Under the pieces are notes generated by a model. That model was not told the DNA's origin. It saw only the letters and a list, made by a program, of their open reading frames with translations, and searched no databases. Below are positions 1 through 8,915 of a stretch of DNA of 27,407 bases, one piece after another. This DNA is from an uncultured Solobacterium sp. (GTDB taxonomy: Bacteria > Bacillota_I > Bacilli_A > Erysipelotrichales > Erysipelotrichaceae): assembly GCA_900547815.1 (NCBI GenBank), contig URHY01000022.1, positions 1 to 27,407 on the forward strand, in the 5' to 3' direction. The first letter of the stretch is position 1; each line of letters opens with the position of its first letter. Position numbers and translations under genes: made by a program.

Positions 1-61
1 AAATTATTTTATATTGATGAAAGGAGAGAAAGTCGAGACAAAGTCTACTCGACGATATTTG

Positions 62-1195
62 ATGGAAAAATCAAAAGTATACTATACGGATTTTCATGCC
101 CGTAAATTAGGTGAGGGGTTACCTACAAAATTGCAATTGTTGGTAAAAAAAGCAGGAATTGCCGAATTGGGTTTAGACGGAAAGTTTGTCGCAATTAAAA
201 TGCATTTTGGAGAATTAGGAAATATTGCATATTTAAGACCAAATTATGCACGTGCCATTGTGGATGTGGTAAAAGAATTAGGGGGAAAACCATTCTTAAC
301 CGATTGTAATACAATGTATCCAGGATCAAGAAAGAATGCCTTGGAACACTTAGAATGTGCCTGGCAAAATGGCTTTACACCACTTACTGTAGGATGTCCC
401 ATTTTGATAGGAGATGGACTAAAAGGAACAGATGATATTGAAGTGCCTGTCGTTGGTGGAGAATATTGTCAAACAGCTAAGATTGGTCGAGCTATAATGG
501 ATGCCGATGTATTTATTTCTTTGACACACTTTAAAGGCCATGAATCAACTGGATTTGGTGGAACCATTAAAAATATAGGTATGGGATGTGGTTCACGCGC
601 TGGTAAAAAAGAACAACACTGTTCAGGTATTCCGCATGTTGATGAAAAATTATGTCGTGGTTGTAAACAATGTCTTAAAGAATGCGCAAATAATGGATTG
701 GAGTATGATGAAACAACACATAAGATGCATATTAATGAAACAAATTGTGTTGGCTGTGGACGCTGTTTAGGTGCATGTAACTTTGATGCGATTTCATTTA
801 ATAACTACAATGCGAATGAATTATTAAATAAACGTATGGCGGAATACACAAAAGCCGTTGTGGATGGACGTCCTAACTTCCATATCTCTTTGATTGTGGA
901 TGTTTCACCAAACTGTGACTGTCATGCCGAAAATGATTTGCCAATTCTTCCTAATATCGGAATGTTGGCATCTTTTGATCTACTTGCTTTAGATCAAGCC
1001 TGTGTTGATTTATGTATGAAGGCAAAACCAATGCCAGGCTCACAATTAGATAAACATCTACATGATCCAAACTTCTGTGACCACCATGACCATTTCACAA
1101 ATTCAACGCCTGAATCGGAATGGAAATCTTGTTTGGAACATGCACAAAAGATTGGCTTGGGAAATCGAGAATACGAATTGATCGAAATGAAATAA
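62..1195 (+). CDS. DUF362 family protein with two [4Fe-4S] ferredoxin motifs
   Basis: About 377 residues if started at the ATG at 62, which gives the N-terminus MEKSKVYYTDFHAR expected for this family; an in-frame ATG at 17 is possible. The AAAGGAG-like stretch at 19-25 lies too far upstream of 62 to be a normal ribosome site, so the start is uncertain. The N-terminal two-thirds is DUF362-like (VAIKMHFGELGN, ISLTHFKGHESTGFGGTIKN). Two bacterial ferredoxin clusters follow: C198-C201-C204-C208 and C229-C232-C235-C239. The C-terminal part is rich in Cys and His (NCDCHAEND, DHHDHF) and may bind more metal. Members are soluble iron-sulfur proteins of unknown reaction. It ends at a shared bidirectional hairpin and faces a minus-strand operon, so it belongs with genes upstream of the window. 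Family call is firm; function is unknown. Confidence 0.85.
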   Translation: MEKSKVYYTDFHARKLGEGLPTKLQLLVKKAGIAELGLDGKFVAIKMHFGELGNIAYLRPNYARAIVDVVKELGGKPFLTDCNTMYPGSRKNALEHLECAWQNGFTPLTVGCPILIGDGLKGTDDIEVPVVGGEYCQTAKIGRAIMDADVFISLTHFKGHESTGFGGTIKNIGMGCGSRAGKKEQHCSGIPHVDEKLCRGCKQCLKECANNGLEYDETTHKMHINETNCVGCGRCLGACNFDAISFNNYNANELLNKRMAEYTKAVVDGRPNFHISLIVDVSPNCDCHAENDLPILPNIGMLASFDLLALDQACVDLCMKAKPMPGSQLDKHLHDPNFCDHHDHFTNSTPESEWKSCLEHAQKIGLGNREYELIEMK

Positions 1196-1222
1196 CAGTA
1201 GCGATTAAGCTACTGTTTTGTT
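1194..1222. terminator. Bidirectional intrinsic terminator between convergent genes
   Basis: Nine-base perfect arms AACAGTAGC (1194-1202) and GCTACTGTT (1209-1217) around a GATTAA loop, followed by TTGTTT on the plus strand and by TTATTTC on the minus strand. It overlaps the stop codon of the plus-strand DUF362 gene and the last codons of the minus-strand S component, so it can serve both. Confidence 0.75.
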
Positions 1223-1720
1223 TAATATACGAACTAAAATTGGAATAACAATCAATTGAATGATGATACCTGGAAGACAAGTGACAAAGCTAGCTGTCAT
1301 AAATATAGATAGTGTATAGCCTTGTGTACTTAGTACAAATGTGTTGATCAAGCCATTCATAATTCTTCCTGCAAGCATCGCAATAATTAAACTCATGTAT
1401 AATTTAGATATTTCGTTTTTTAAAATGATGTGTTTTTCACATAAACCAGTAACTAAACCATATACAGCTAGTTCAATCATCATTTGGGGTAAGATCATAG
1501 CTGGAGGCATACCAGTTATCATACTTGAAAGAAAGGGTGTAAAAATTCCACATGCCAAGCCATAGGGTGCTCCACAAAATAATCCACAGATCAATACAGG
1601 AATGTGCATTGGTAAAAATATGCTACCTCCATTTGGAATCACATGAAAGGCCATGGGAAGTAATACGCCTATCGCAACGCATAAAGCGCAAGATACTAAT
1701 TTTTTTGTTGTACTTTTCAT
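1205..1720 (-). CDS. ECF transporter S component (substrate-binding membrane protein)
   Basis: A 171-residue, very hydrophobic protein with about five or six predicted membrane segments. It carries a motif seen in ECF S components of the PF12822-like group: LPMHIPVLICGLFCG near residue 36, then CGIFTPFLSSMITGMPPAM. Such proteins bind a vitamin or other small nutrient and share a T component and two ATPases encoded elsewhere; none of those is in the window. It starts 20 bases after the MalY/PatB-type lyase on the same strand, so the two are probably co-transcribed. That pairing might hint at a sulfur amino acid or vitamin B6-related substrate, but the sequence does not fix this. Confidence 0.75.
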   Translation of the reverse strand: MKSTTKKLVSCALCVAIGVLLPMAFHVIPNGGSIFLPMHIPVLICGLFCGAPYGLACGIFTPFLSSMITGMPPAMILPQMMIELAVYGLVTGLCEKHIILKNEISKLYMSLIIAMLAGRIMNGLINTFVLSTQGYTLSIFMTASFVTCLPGIIIQLIVIPILVRILNKTVA

Positions 1721-1739
1721 AATCTAAATTCCTCATTCT

Positions 1740-2924
1740 TTAAAAAACAAATTCTTTTAAACGAGAAAATGCTTCTTCTACTATGCTTGTTGGTAAAGCT
1801 AAATTCATTCGAATCGTATTTGGATTCATAAATGGACGGCCATCTTGCCAACATACACCATAATGAACACCTTTCTTTAATAGTTCATCCATAGTGATAT
1901 TGTGTGTATCTAAATATTTTGTGCAGTCTAGATACAACATATATGTTCCTTCTGGTTTTATGACTTCAATACCTTTGAAATGAGTGTGGATAAAATCTAT
2001 CGCAAAATCTACATTATTCGCAATTACCTCATTAAGCTCGCTAACCCAATCCAATCCATCTTTACAATATGCACCAATAAGGGCATGAATACTTAATATG
2101 TTATGTGAATTATAGTGGGATAAAGAAGCCTGTTTATTTAATCGATCACGCAGATATTTGTCATAAACAATATGGTAGGAACCAACTAAACCTGCAAGAT
2201 TGAATGTCTTACTTGGAGCATAAGCGGCAATCGTTCTTTTCTTGGCATCTTCACTTACAGATTGTGTAGGAATATGCGTATTTTCTTTACGTACTAGATC
2301 CGACCAGATTTCATCACTAAAGACTAAAACATCATACTTTTTACAGATGTCTATAAATTTTTGGATTTCTTCCTTTTTCCAGACTCTTCCCGTTGGATTG
2401 TGTGGAGAACAAAATATCGCAAAATGAATATTGTGTTTGGTGATCTTCTTTTCAATATTCTCATAATCAAGTGACCAGTTATTCTCTTTTATTAATGGGC
2501 TATCAATAATTTTTCTTCCCAAGTTATTTAATGTATGAATAAATCCAATATAACAAGGGGATTGTACTAGAATGGCTTCACCGCTAGATGTAAAAGCTTG
2601 TAAAGCACTTGATAATATACCAAGAACACCATTTTCATATCCGATAGCTTCTTTTTCTACATCTATGCCATGTGTTTCTTTTTGCCAGAACTGAATGGCT
2701 TTATAGTAATCTTCTGGCATTTCAAAATATCCAAAGTGAGGTTCATTGATGCGGTTGATCATTTGTTTTTGAATATTTTCAAAAACAGGATAGTTCATAT
2801 CCGCAACCCACATAGGAATTTTTGAAAAATTTGGATCTACCTCTACATCTTTAATAGGTAATACATCAAGAGCGAGTGCATCATGTCCTTGACGGTTTAA
2901 TAGTGTTGTAAAATCATACTTCAT
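1740..2924 (-). CDS. patB: MalY/PatB family PLP-dependent cystathionine beta-lyase
   Basis: 394 residues, the normal length for fold-type I aminotransferase-like C-S lyases. Landmarks are MWVADMNYP (38-46), SPHNPTGRVW (173-182), SDEIWSDL (203-210) and the PLP-lysine motif APSKTFNLAG with Lys239. MalY/PatB enzymes cleave cystathionine or related cysteine conjugates to a thiol, pyruvate and ammonia in the cytoplasm. A good ribosome site (AAGGAG on the minus strand near 2933-2938) precedes the ATG, and a promoter lies at 2949-2977. The ECF S component follows in the same operon, and a methylthioadenosine/S-adenosylhomocysteine deaminase gene diverges from it, consistent with a sulfur amino acid neighbourhood. 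The exact substrate cannot be read from sequence. Confidence 0.85.
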   Translation of the reverse strand: MKYDFTTLLNRQGHDALALDVLPIKDVEVDPNFSKIPMWVADMNYPVFENIQKQMINRINEPHFGYFEMPEDYYKAIQFWQKETHGIDVEKEAIGYENGVLGILSSALQAFTSSGEAILVQSPCYIGFIHTLNNLGRKIIDSPLIKENNWSLDYENIEKKITKHNIHFAIFCSPHNPTGRVWKKEEIQKFIDICKKYDVLVFSDEIWSDLVRKENTHIPTQSVSEDAKKRTIAAYAPSKTFNLAGLVGSYHIVYDKYLRDRLNKQASLSHYNSHNILSIHALIGAYCKDGLDWVSELNEVIANNVDFAIDFIHTHFKGIEVIKPEGTYMLYLDCTKYLDTHNITMDELLKKGVHYGVCWQDGRPFMNPNTIRMNLALPTSIVEEAFSRLKEFVF

Positions 2925-2948
2925 AAAAAGAATCTCCTTATTAACTTA

Positions 2949-2977
2949 ATAATATAATTTGAAAAATGAATATGCAA
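2949..2977 (-). promoter_or_regulatory. Sigma-A-type promoter for the patB-S component operon
   Basis: Read on the minus strand: TTGCAT (complement of 2972-2977), 17-base spacer, TATTAT (complement of 2949-2954). It lies about 25 bases upstream of the patB start codon. Inferred by eye from consensus and spacing. Confidence 0.5.
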
Positions 2978-3040
2978 TTTGATATTTGCTTTTTTTCTTG
3001 TTGGTTTTGTGGGATGATAAAATAGAAAGAAGGGATGCAT

Positions 3041-4306
3041 ATGCGCACAAGATTTTATAACGCACGAGTACTCACAATGAAAGATTTTGATATCTTTTTA
3101 GGTGAAGTTTGGGTGGAAGATAATAAGATTATATATGTAGGAAAAGTAAAAGATTCTTCTTTTTGTTTTGATCGAGAAATAGATGTACAAAAGAATCTAA
3201 TTATGCCAGGATTTATTAATGCACATACACACTCTGGAATGACATTTTTAAGATCAATAGCCGACGATATGCCACTTCAACAATGGCTTAACGAAAAGGT
3301 ATTTCCTATTGAGACAAAACTTTCGGAAGAAGATATTTATTATTTTTCTAAATTAGCTATATTAGAATATCTAACGAGTGGAATTACCACAAATTTTGAT
3401 ATGTATTTAAATCCTGAAGCTATTGTTAAGGCAAGCTTAGACATGAAATATCGTACAGTTTTATGTGGAGCTGTTAATGATTTTTGTCTATCTGTAGAAG
3501 ATGTGGAACGCTGCTTTAATGAATATAATAAAGAAAATAGTTTGATTTCTTATGTCCTTGGCTTTAGTCATGAATACACCAACTCCAAAGAAAAGATTCA
3601 ACAAGTAGCTGCATTATCTCATAAATACAAAGCACCTGTTTATACGCATTTAAGCGAAACTGAATATGAAGTAAATACATGCAAAGAAAAGACGGGACTT
3701 AGTCCTGTTGAGTACTTATGTGATCTAGGTGTATATGACTATGGTGGTGGAGCCTTTCATTGCGTGCATATGAGTGAACATGATTTGGATTTGTTTAAAG
3801 AAAAACATTTAAATATCGTCACGAATCCAGCATCCAATTTAAAACTAGCTAGTGGCATAGCTCCTATTCAAGCAATGCTTCAAAGAAAGATTAATATATG
3901 TCTAGGTACGGATGGGCCAGCCAGTAATAATTGTCTAGATATGTTTAGGGAAATGTTTTTGGTGACAGGACTAGCTAAATATAAAAACTGTGATGCTTCT
4001 GCAGTCGATGCTTATGAAGTGTTGAAAATGGCAACTGTAAACGGAGCTAAAGCTTTAAATTTAAATTGTGGTGTGCTTGAAGCTGGAAAGTTGGCAGATT
4101 TAATTATTTTAGATTTACATCAACCGAATATGCAGCCAATTCATAATATCGCAAAAAATATTGTATACAGTGGATCTAAATCCAATGTAAAATGTACTAT
4201 GGTCAATGGTAAAATTCTATATGAAGATGGACACTTTCATGTAGGATTTGAGATTGAGGCACTATATGATGAAGTACAAAAAAGAGTAGAAAGGTTAATG
4301 CGATGA
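3041..4306 (+). CDS. mtaD: 5-methylthioadenosine/S-adenosylhomocysteine deaminase-type amidohydrolase
   Basis: About 421 residues, typical for MtaD/TrzN-like amidohydrolases. Metal-site motifs: NAHTHSGM (H62 and H64), THLSETEYE (H203, E206), FHCVHMSEHD (H240/H243) and LGTDGPASNN (D291). Known members deaminate the adenine ring of methylthioadenosine or S-adenosylhomocysteine to the inosine form. An ATG at 3035 is in frame, but AAGAAGGG (3027-3034) directly abuts it, while the ATG at 3041 has a 6-base spacing, so 3041 is preferred. The stop codon overlaps the start of the ArsC/Spx-like gene. An extended -10-like TGATAAAAT lies at 3015-3023. Other deaminases of the superfamily (guanine, cytosine) are less likely given the MPGFINAHTHSGM and SETEYEV context. 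Confidence 0.85.
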   Translation: MRTRFYNARVLTMKDFDIFLGEVWVEDNKIIYVGKVKDSSFCFDREIDVQKNLIMPGFINAHTHSGMTFLRSIADDMPLQQWLNEKVFPIETKLSEEDIYYFSKLAILEYLTSGITTNFDMYLNPEAIVKASLDMKYRTVLCGAVNDFCLSVEDVERCFNEYNKENSLISYVLGFSHEYTNSKEKIQQVAALSHKYKAPVYTHLSETEYEVNTCKEKTGLSPVEYLCDLGVYDYGGGAFHCVHMSEHDLDLFKEKHLNIVTNPASNLKLASGIAPIQAMLQRKINICLGTDGPASNNCLDMFREMFLVTGLAKYKNCDASAVDAYEVLKMATVNGAKALNLNCGVLEAGKLADLIILDLHQPNMQPIHNIAKNIVYSGSKSNVKCTMVNGKILYEDGHFHVGFEIEALYDEVQKRVERLMR

Positions 4307-4635
4307 ATATACAGATTTTTGGCAAGAATAAGTGTTTTGATACAAAGAAAGCACAACGCTATTTTAAAGAAAGAAATATTAAGTTTCAGTTTATTAATTT
4401 AGACGAAAAAGAAATGAGTAAGAAAGAATTTGAGAGCGTGCTTAGACAAGTTGGCATCGATTCCATGATTGATCCAAAGGCGAAGGATAAAGAATTATTG
4501 ACAATGTTGAATTACTTGTCGGATAAAGAAGATAAAGTGTATCTCAATCAGCACATATTAAAAACGCCAATCGTGCGTAACGGCAAATTGGCAACAGTAG
4601 GCTATGAACCAAATGTATGGGAAACATGGGATTAG
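4303..4635 (+). CDS. ArsC/Spx family thioredoxin-fold protein
   Basis: 110 residues, matching the short ArsC/Spx/YffB family. The N-terminal IQIFGKNKCFDTKKAQRYF carries a single redox cysteine (C11) in a C-x3-K context, without the CxxC of Spx. The family's later Pro-containing segment is present as LKTPIVRNGKLATVGY. Arsenate reductases use such a cysteine with glutaredoxin or thioredoxin, but many family members are uncharacterised. The ATG overlaps the mtaD stop by four bases, so translation is coupled. Its stop codon overlaps that of the convergent tag gene. No arsenic genes are nearby, so arsenate reduction is not assumed. Confidence 0.75.
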   Translation: MNIQIFGKNKCFDTKKAQRYFKERNIKFQFINLDEKEMSKKEFESVLRQVGIDSMIDPKAKDKELLTMLNYLSDKEDKVYLNQHILKTPIVRNGKLATVGYEPNVWETWD

Positions 4636-5171
4636 TCTTTGTATAAGAAACAATCTTTTTCATGGGAATAAATCACACCAATGGCTTGAAGATAGGAGTA
4701 TATGATCGTACTTCCTACAAACTTCATGCCTCTTTTTTTTAAATCATTTGATATTGAATCTGAAAGAGAGGATGTAGTTTTGTTCGTTTCATAAATAATC
4801 TTTCCATGCGTAAAAGTACATAAATAGTTGTAGAATGTTTGATACTCTTCTTGAATGGATTTAAAAATCTTCGCATTTGAAATACTCGCTTTGATCTTTA
4901 ATTTATTTCGAATAATTTTTGGATTATTTCTTAATTGTTCTATTTTTGCTTCATCAAATTTAATCACTTTATCAATGTCAAAATCTTCATAAGCCACTTT
5001 AAAAGCTTCTCTTTTATTTAAGATACACTCCCAGCTTAGTCCGGCTTGAAAAGATTCAAGTATCAACATTTCAAAGAGATATTTTTCGTTTGTATTAAAC
5101 TTTCCCCATTCATGATCATGATATTCAATATATTTTGGATTGTTTAGATTACACCATGTACATCGTTTCAT
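4632..5171 (-). CDS. tag: DNA-3-methyladenine glycosylase I
   Basis: 179 residues, close to the usual length (about 187). It removes 3-methyladenine from alkylated DNA to begin base-excision repair. The start RCTWCN, YHDHEWG, then the core LFEMLILESFQAGLSW and the C-terminal LKKRGMKFVGSTIIYSYLQA match Tag throughout. The zinc-binding residues are present as C4, H18, H170 and C174, and the conserved glutamate is E39. The stop codon overlaps that of the ArsC-like gene on the other strand by four bases. It diverges from moaA with an 89-base gap. The ribosome site is weak. Call is firm. Confidence 0.93.
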   Translation of the reverse strand: MKRCTWCNLNNPKYIEYHDHEWGKFNTNEKYLFEMLILESFQAGLSWECILNKREAFKVAYEDFDIDKVIKFDEAKIEQLRNNPKIIRNKLKIKASISNAKIFKSIQEEYQTFYNYLCTFTHGKIIYETNKTTSSLSDSISNDLKKRGMKFVGSTIIYSYLQAIGVIYSHEKDCFLYKD

Positions 5172-5206
5172 GATTCTATTTTAAAGTAGATAAAATGTGA
5201 ATTCAA

Positions 5207-5245
5207 TGATAAAATTAAATCAGTTGGTTATTCTCGATTGAGAAT
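5207..5245 (+). promoter_or_regulatory. moaA promoter region with a small perfect palindrome
   Basis: An extended -10-like TGATAAAAT lies at 5207-5215, without a clear -35. Downstream, ATTCTC (5230-5235) and GAGAAT (5240-5245) form a perfect inverted repeat with a GATT loop, ending 15 bases before the moaA ATG and just before the AAAGGGG ribosome site (5250-5256). It may be an operator or a small leader hairpin controlling the molybdenum-cofactor operon. No regulator can be assigned from sequence. Confidence 0.4.
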
Positions 5246-5260
5246 GACGAAAGGGGTTTT

Positions 5261-6205
5261 ATGCAAGATTCATTTGGACGAAATATAAATTATATGCGAA
5301 TTTCACTAACAGATAGATGTAATTATGCTTGTTACTATTGTAAGCCAGATATCGCAAAACATCTTTGTCATTCGGATATATTGACGTATGAACAAATCTT
5401 AAATATTTGTAGATGTGCTATTTCTTTGGGAATTACTCGATTTAAAATTACGGGTGGAGAACCCACACTTCGTAAAGGCTACATTGACTTTATTCGTAGG
5501 TTAAAAGAATTAGAGGGTGTAGAACAAGTGACTTTGACGACAAATGGAAGTTTATTTTCATTATCTGATTTAGATGAGCTTAAAAAGATTGGACTAGACT
5601 GTATTAATTTTTCAATAGATACACTTGATGAATCTGAATATTTGAAGATATGTAAAAAGAACAATTTGAAGAAGGTTTTGTTGAATTTAGAATATGCCTA
5701 TCAGATTGGTATTGTGGTGAAAGTAAATTGTGTTGTGGACAATCTATTTTCATTTTCTCGATTTGAATCTTTGTTAGAAATGATTAAAGATAAAAAGATT
5801 GCGTTACGCTTTATTGAATTGATGCCATTAAAAAATAGTGATCGAAACACAAAAATGAATGAATTAATTGAATATGTGCAAAAGAATTATACGTTAAATG
5901 CGTATGATAAAAAGTTAGGTAATGGACCAGCCCATTATTATACAATACCAGAGTTTCAGGGATATATTGGTTTTATTGAAGCGTTGCATAATAAGTTTTG
6001 TAGTGAATGCAATCGTGTACGCTTAAGCAGCGTAGGACGGTTGAAATTATGTTTATTCCATATGGATGGTGTGGATTTAAAGCCGTATTTAAATGATTTG
6101 GAAGAACTAGAAAAAGTGATGAGAGAATGGATATTCAAAAAGCCCAAGGAACATCATTTTGAAGAAGAACATTCATCGACGGTGATGAATGAAATTGGAG
6201 GATAG
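5261..6205 (+). CDS. moaA: GTP 3',8-cyclase (molybdenum cofactor biosynthesis protein A)
   Basis: 314 residues. Radical SAM enzyme that with MoaC turns GTP into cyclic pyranopterin monophosphate, the first step of molybdenum cofactor synthesis. The radical SAM cluster is C20-x3-C24-x2-C27 in [18 protein letters not shown] is present, and the second cluster is C247-x2-C250-x13-C264 in [18 protein letters not shown]. The conserved C-terminal Gly-Gly (NEIGG) is intact. The ribosome site AAAGGGG sits five bases before the ATG. It is the first gene of a long operon, with moaC starting one base after its stop. Confidence 0.95.
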   Translation: MQDSFGRNINYMRISLTDRCNYACYYCKPDIAKHLCHSDILTYEQILNICRCAISLGITRFKITGGEPTLRKGYIDFIRRLKELEGVEQVTLTTNGSLFSLSDLDELKKIGLDCINFSIDTLDESEYLKICKKNNLKKVLLNLEYAYQIGIVVKVNCVVDNLFSFSRFESLLEMIKDKKIALRFIELMPLKNSDRNTKMNELIEYVQKNYTLNAYDKKLGNGPAHYYTIPEFQGYIGFIEALHNKFCSECNRVRLSSVGRLKLCLFHMDGVDLKPYLNDLEELEKVMREWIFKKPKEHHFEEEHSSTVMNEIGG

Positions 6206-6206
6206 A

Positions 6207-6683
6207 ATGGAATTAACACATTTTGATGAACATGGAAATGCACGTATGGTGGATGTAAGCGAAAAGGATATTACTTCAAGAAGTGCTTGTGCCGTTGGAA
6301 GTATATTAGTAAATAAAGAGATTATTGAAAAAATAGAACATAGTGATATGAAAAAAGGAGATGTATTAGGTGTAGCTCGTATTGCCGGAATCATGGGCGT
6401 AAAAAAGACGAGTGAATTGATTCCTTTGTGTCATCCTTTAATGATCAATAAGGTCAATATTGATTTTGAGATTGATAAAGCGAATTGTTTGATCTATGCA
6501 TATTGCACCGTTAAATGTAATGGAAAAACGGGCGTAGAAATGGAAGCTTTAACAGGTGTAAATATTTGTCTTTTGACAATTTATGATATGTGTAAAGCTG
6601 TAAGTAAAGATATGGAAATAAAAAATGTACATTTGGTTTCTAAATCAGGTGGAAAAAGTGGAGATTTTGTATGGAAGGAATAA
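6207..6683 (+). CDS. moaC: Cyclic pyranopterin monophosphate synthase
   Basis: 158 residues. It acts after MoaA to form cyclic pyranopterin monophosphate. Motifs: [15 protein letters not shown] at the N-terminus, [12 protein letters not shown] (67-78), [11 protein letters not shown] (106-116), YDMCKA (126-131) and KSGGKSGDF. The start at 6207 is chosen over the in-frame ATG at 6189 because GGAGG (6197-6201) has correct spacing to it and the protein then begins like other MoaC proteins. It overlaps the next gene by 13 bases, suggesting translational coupling. Confidence 0.95.
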   Translation: MELTHFDEHGNARMVDVSEKDITSRSACAVGSILVNKEIIEKIEHSDMKKGDVLGVARIAGIMGVKKTSELIPLCHPLMINKVNIDFEIDKANCLIYAYCTVKCNGKTGVEMEALTGVNICLLTIYDMCKAVSKDMEIKNVHLVSKSGGKSGDFVWKE

Positions 6684-7606
6684 TTAAAGCAATTTGTATC
6701 AGCAAACAAAAGGGAACAGAAAAACATCCGGTTCAAGATATTGAAATTATTGAAAATCATGGACTAGAAAATGATGCGCATGCAGGTAAATGGCACCGTC
6801 AAGTTTCTTTATTGTCGTATGAAAAACGTGAAGAATTTAAGGCCAAAGGTGCCAATGTAGAGGATGGCGCCTTTGGAGAAAACTTACTTGTATCGGGTAT
6901 TGAATTTACAAGTTATCCTGTAGGAACACAATTTAAAATTGGAGATGTATTACTCGAACTGACGCAAATCGGTAAAAGCTGCCATTCTCATTGTGCAATC
7001 TATCATCAAGTTGGTCAGTGTATTATGCCACATTTAGGTGTATTTACACGTGTAATACATGGCGGTCACATTTGTGTTGGGGATAAAGTGGAAGTTATTG
7101 AAAATAAAGATTCTAGAATGCGTGTAGCCGTATTGACATTAAGCGATAAGGCAAGTGTTGGACAAAGAGTAGACAAGAGTGGTCCGTTGATTGAAAAGAT
7201 TATGACAGAACAAGGTTACAACGTGACAAGTGTGACAGTGATTGCGGATGATGAAAATGAAATTGTCTCACAATTGATTAATTTAAGTGATCGTTGCCAA
7301 AATGATTTAATTTTAACAACCGGAGGCACAGGACTGAGTTTACGTGATGTGACACCAGAAGCTACAATGAAAGTCATGACAAGAAATGTTCCAGGTATTA
7401 GTGAAGCATTGCGCTATGAATCAATGAAATACACAAATAAGGCGATGTTGTCACGTGGTGTGAGTGTATTAAGAAATCAGACGTTGATTATTAACTTGCC
7501 AGGAAGTCCTAAGGCGGTTAAGGAAAGTCTAGATATAATTTTAGGCCCATTAAAACATGGCTTAGAAATCATGAAAGGTGAAGCAAGTGAGTGTGCAAGG
7601 AAGTAA
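6671..7606 (+). CDS. MOSC domain fused to MogA/MoaB-type molybdopterin adenylyltransferase
   Basis: 311 residues with two domains. Residues about 1-145 are a MOSC (molybdenum cofactor sulfurase C-terminal) domain with FGENLLVSG near 68-76 and a conserved Cys in GKSCHSHC (C104). Residues about 150-305 are a MogA/MoaB domain with [17 protein letters not shown] (215-231) and INLPGSPKA (274-282). MogA/MoaB adenylates molybdopterin before molybdate insertion. MOSC domains bind cofactor and a sulfur species, so the fusion may link cofactor activation with sulfur or selenium handling. This fusion is known in Clostridia-like bacteria. It overlaps moaC, and modB starts inside its 3' end. Confidence 0.9.
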   Translation: MEGIIKAICISKQKGTEKHPVQDIEIIENHGLENDAHAGKWHRQVSLLSYEKREEFKAKGANVEDGAFGENLLVSGIEFTSYPVGTQFKIGDVLLELTQIGKSCHSHCAIYHQVGQCIMPHLGVFTRVIHGGHICVGDKVEVIENKDSRMRVAVLTLSDKASVGQRVDKSGPLIEKIMTEQGYNVTSVTVIADDENEIVSQLINLSDRCQNDLILTTGGTGLSLRDVTPEATMKVMTRNVPGISEALRYESMKYTNKAMLSRGVSVLRNQTLIINLPGSPKAVKESLDIILGPLKHGLEIMKGEASECARK

Positions 7607-8282
7607 TTTAGATTTTACTCCAATCTGGATATCTTTAAAAACTGCAAGTATTACCATTGTGATCACATTTGTTCTTGGATTACTTGCCGCATGGTGGATC
7701 TATTCAAGAAAGAATGAAGCATTGAAAATGATCTTTGATGGAATCTTTACTTTACCTATGGTCTTGCCACCTACGGTTGCTGGATTTTTCTTGTTGATGA
7801 TTTTTGGCGTAAATCAACCCGTAGGCAGATTTTTTATGAATGTATTTGGCGTTCGCATCGCATTTAGTTTTAGTGCTACTGTAATCGCAGCTGTAATGAT
7901 TTCATTTCCATTGATGTATCGAAATTCTAGAGGCGCCTTCGAACAAGTGGACACAGATTTAGTATATGCTGCAAGAACTTTAGGAATGAGCGAATGGAAC
8001 ATTTTCTTGAAAGTATTGATACCCAATGCCTTACCAGGAATTATAAGTGGTGGTGTTCTTGCCTTTGCGCGTGGCTTAGGTGAGTTTGGGGCGACAACTA
8101 TGCTTGCGGGAAACATTATTGGGAAAACGCGAACACTTCCAGTTGCAGTTTATAGTGAAGTGATGAGTGGCGATATGGAATCAGCCGCCTTTTATGTATG
8201 GGTGATTATTGGTATTTGTTTTACAGCTGTGATTTTGTTGAATTTATATCAACTATGGGTTCGAAAGAAAAGGAGTTTCTAA
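7587..8282 (+). CDS. modB: Molybdate ABC transporter permease
   Basis: About 231 residues with five or six membrane segments. The permease signature is intact: TLPMVLPPTVAGFFLL in the early membrane region and the cytoplasmic loop RTLGMSEWNIF... FARGLGEFGATTMLAGNI. ModB forms the membrane channel for molybdate (or tungstate). There is no ATG start. GTG at 7587 has AAAGG eight bases upstream and is preferred, while GTG at 7578 or 7593 is possible. The start lies within the end of the MOSC-MogA gene, and the stop is immediately followed by the modC ATG. Confidence 0.9.
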   Translation: MSVQGSNLDFTPIWISLKTASITIVITFVLGLLAAWWIYSRKNEALKMIFDGIFTLPMVLPPTVAGFFLLMIFGVNQPVGRFFMNVFGVRIAFSFSATVIAAVMISFPLMYRNSRGAFEQVDTDLVYAARTLGMSEWNIFLKVLIPNALPGIISGGVLAFARGLGEFGATTMLAGNIIGKTRTLPVAVYSEVMSGDMESAAFYVWVIIGICFTAVILLNLYQLWVRKKRSF

Positions 8283-8915
8283 ATGTTGGTAGTACAAATC
8301 TATAAAAAACTTGCAGAATTTGATTTAGATGTTTCTTTTCAAGTAGAAGACAATATATTAGGGCTTATGGGAGCTTCAGGCTCTGGCAAAAGTATGATAT
8401 TAAAATGTATAGCTGGAATTGAAACGCCAGATCAAGGACGGATTGTATTAAATGATCGCGTTTTATTTGATTCTGAAAAGAAAATCAATGTTCCCATTCA
8501 AAAAAGAAATGTGGGTTATATGTTTCAAAGTTATGCTCTATTCCCCAATATGAGTGTATATGAAAATATTAGTGTAGGATTAAAAGCTAGAAAAATAAAA
8601 GATGTGGATATTGTGGTTAGGAAAGTGATGAGACAATTTCAAATTAGTGAACTTGCTTCAAGATATCCCAAACAATTATCGGGTGGACAAAGACAAAGGG
8701 TGGCATTGGCTCGTTTAATGGCTTATGAACCAGATGTTCTTTTATTGGATGAACCATTTAGTGCTTTAGATGAAGATTTAAAGGAAGATTTATTACAGGA
8801 ACTCAAAAGTGAGCTTCAAATTTCAAAACCAGTTATTTTTGTATCGCACAATAAGGAAGAAGTAAATTATTTGTGTGATCTAAAATATAAAATTAAACAA
8901 GGAAAGATCAGATGA
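8283..8915 (+). CDS. modC: Molybdate ABC transporter ATPase, short form without TOBE domain
   Basis: 210 residues. Walker A GASGSGKS (30-37), Q-loop FQSYALFPN, signature LSGGQRQRVALARL (132-145), Walker B LLLDEPFSALDE and switch histidine H189 are all present. It energises molybdate import with ModB and ModA. E. coli ModC is about 350 residues because of a C-terminal molybdate-binding TOBE/Mop domain; here the protein ends at the switch region, so that sensor is absent. The ATG directly follows the modB stop, and its end overlaps modA by four bases. Confidence 0.9.
   Translation: MLVVQIYKKLAEFDLDVSFQVEDNILGLMGASGSGKSMILKCIAGIETPDQGRIVLNDRVLFDSEKKINVPIQKRNVGYMFQSYALFPNMSVYENISVGLKARKIKDVDIVVRKVMRQFQISELASRYPKQLSGGQRQRVALARLMAYEPDVLLLDEPFSALDEDLKEDLLQELKSELQISKPVIFVSHNKEEVNYLCDLKYKIKQGKIR

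Noticed and set aside
4303..4635. Arsenate reductase operon
   Set aside because: Single-Cys ArsC/Spx-like protein with no arsenic transporter or regulator nearby; the function is left open.
5172..5260. Moco riboswitch upstream of moaA
   Set aside because: The 89-base gap is short for the known motif, and I see only a small palindrome, not the conserved multi-stem pattern.
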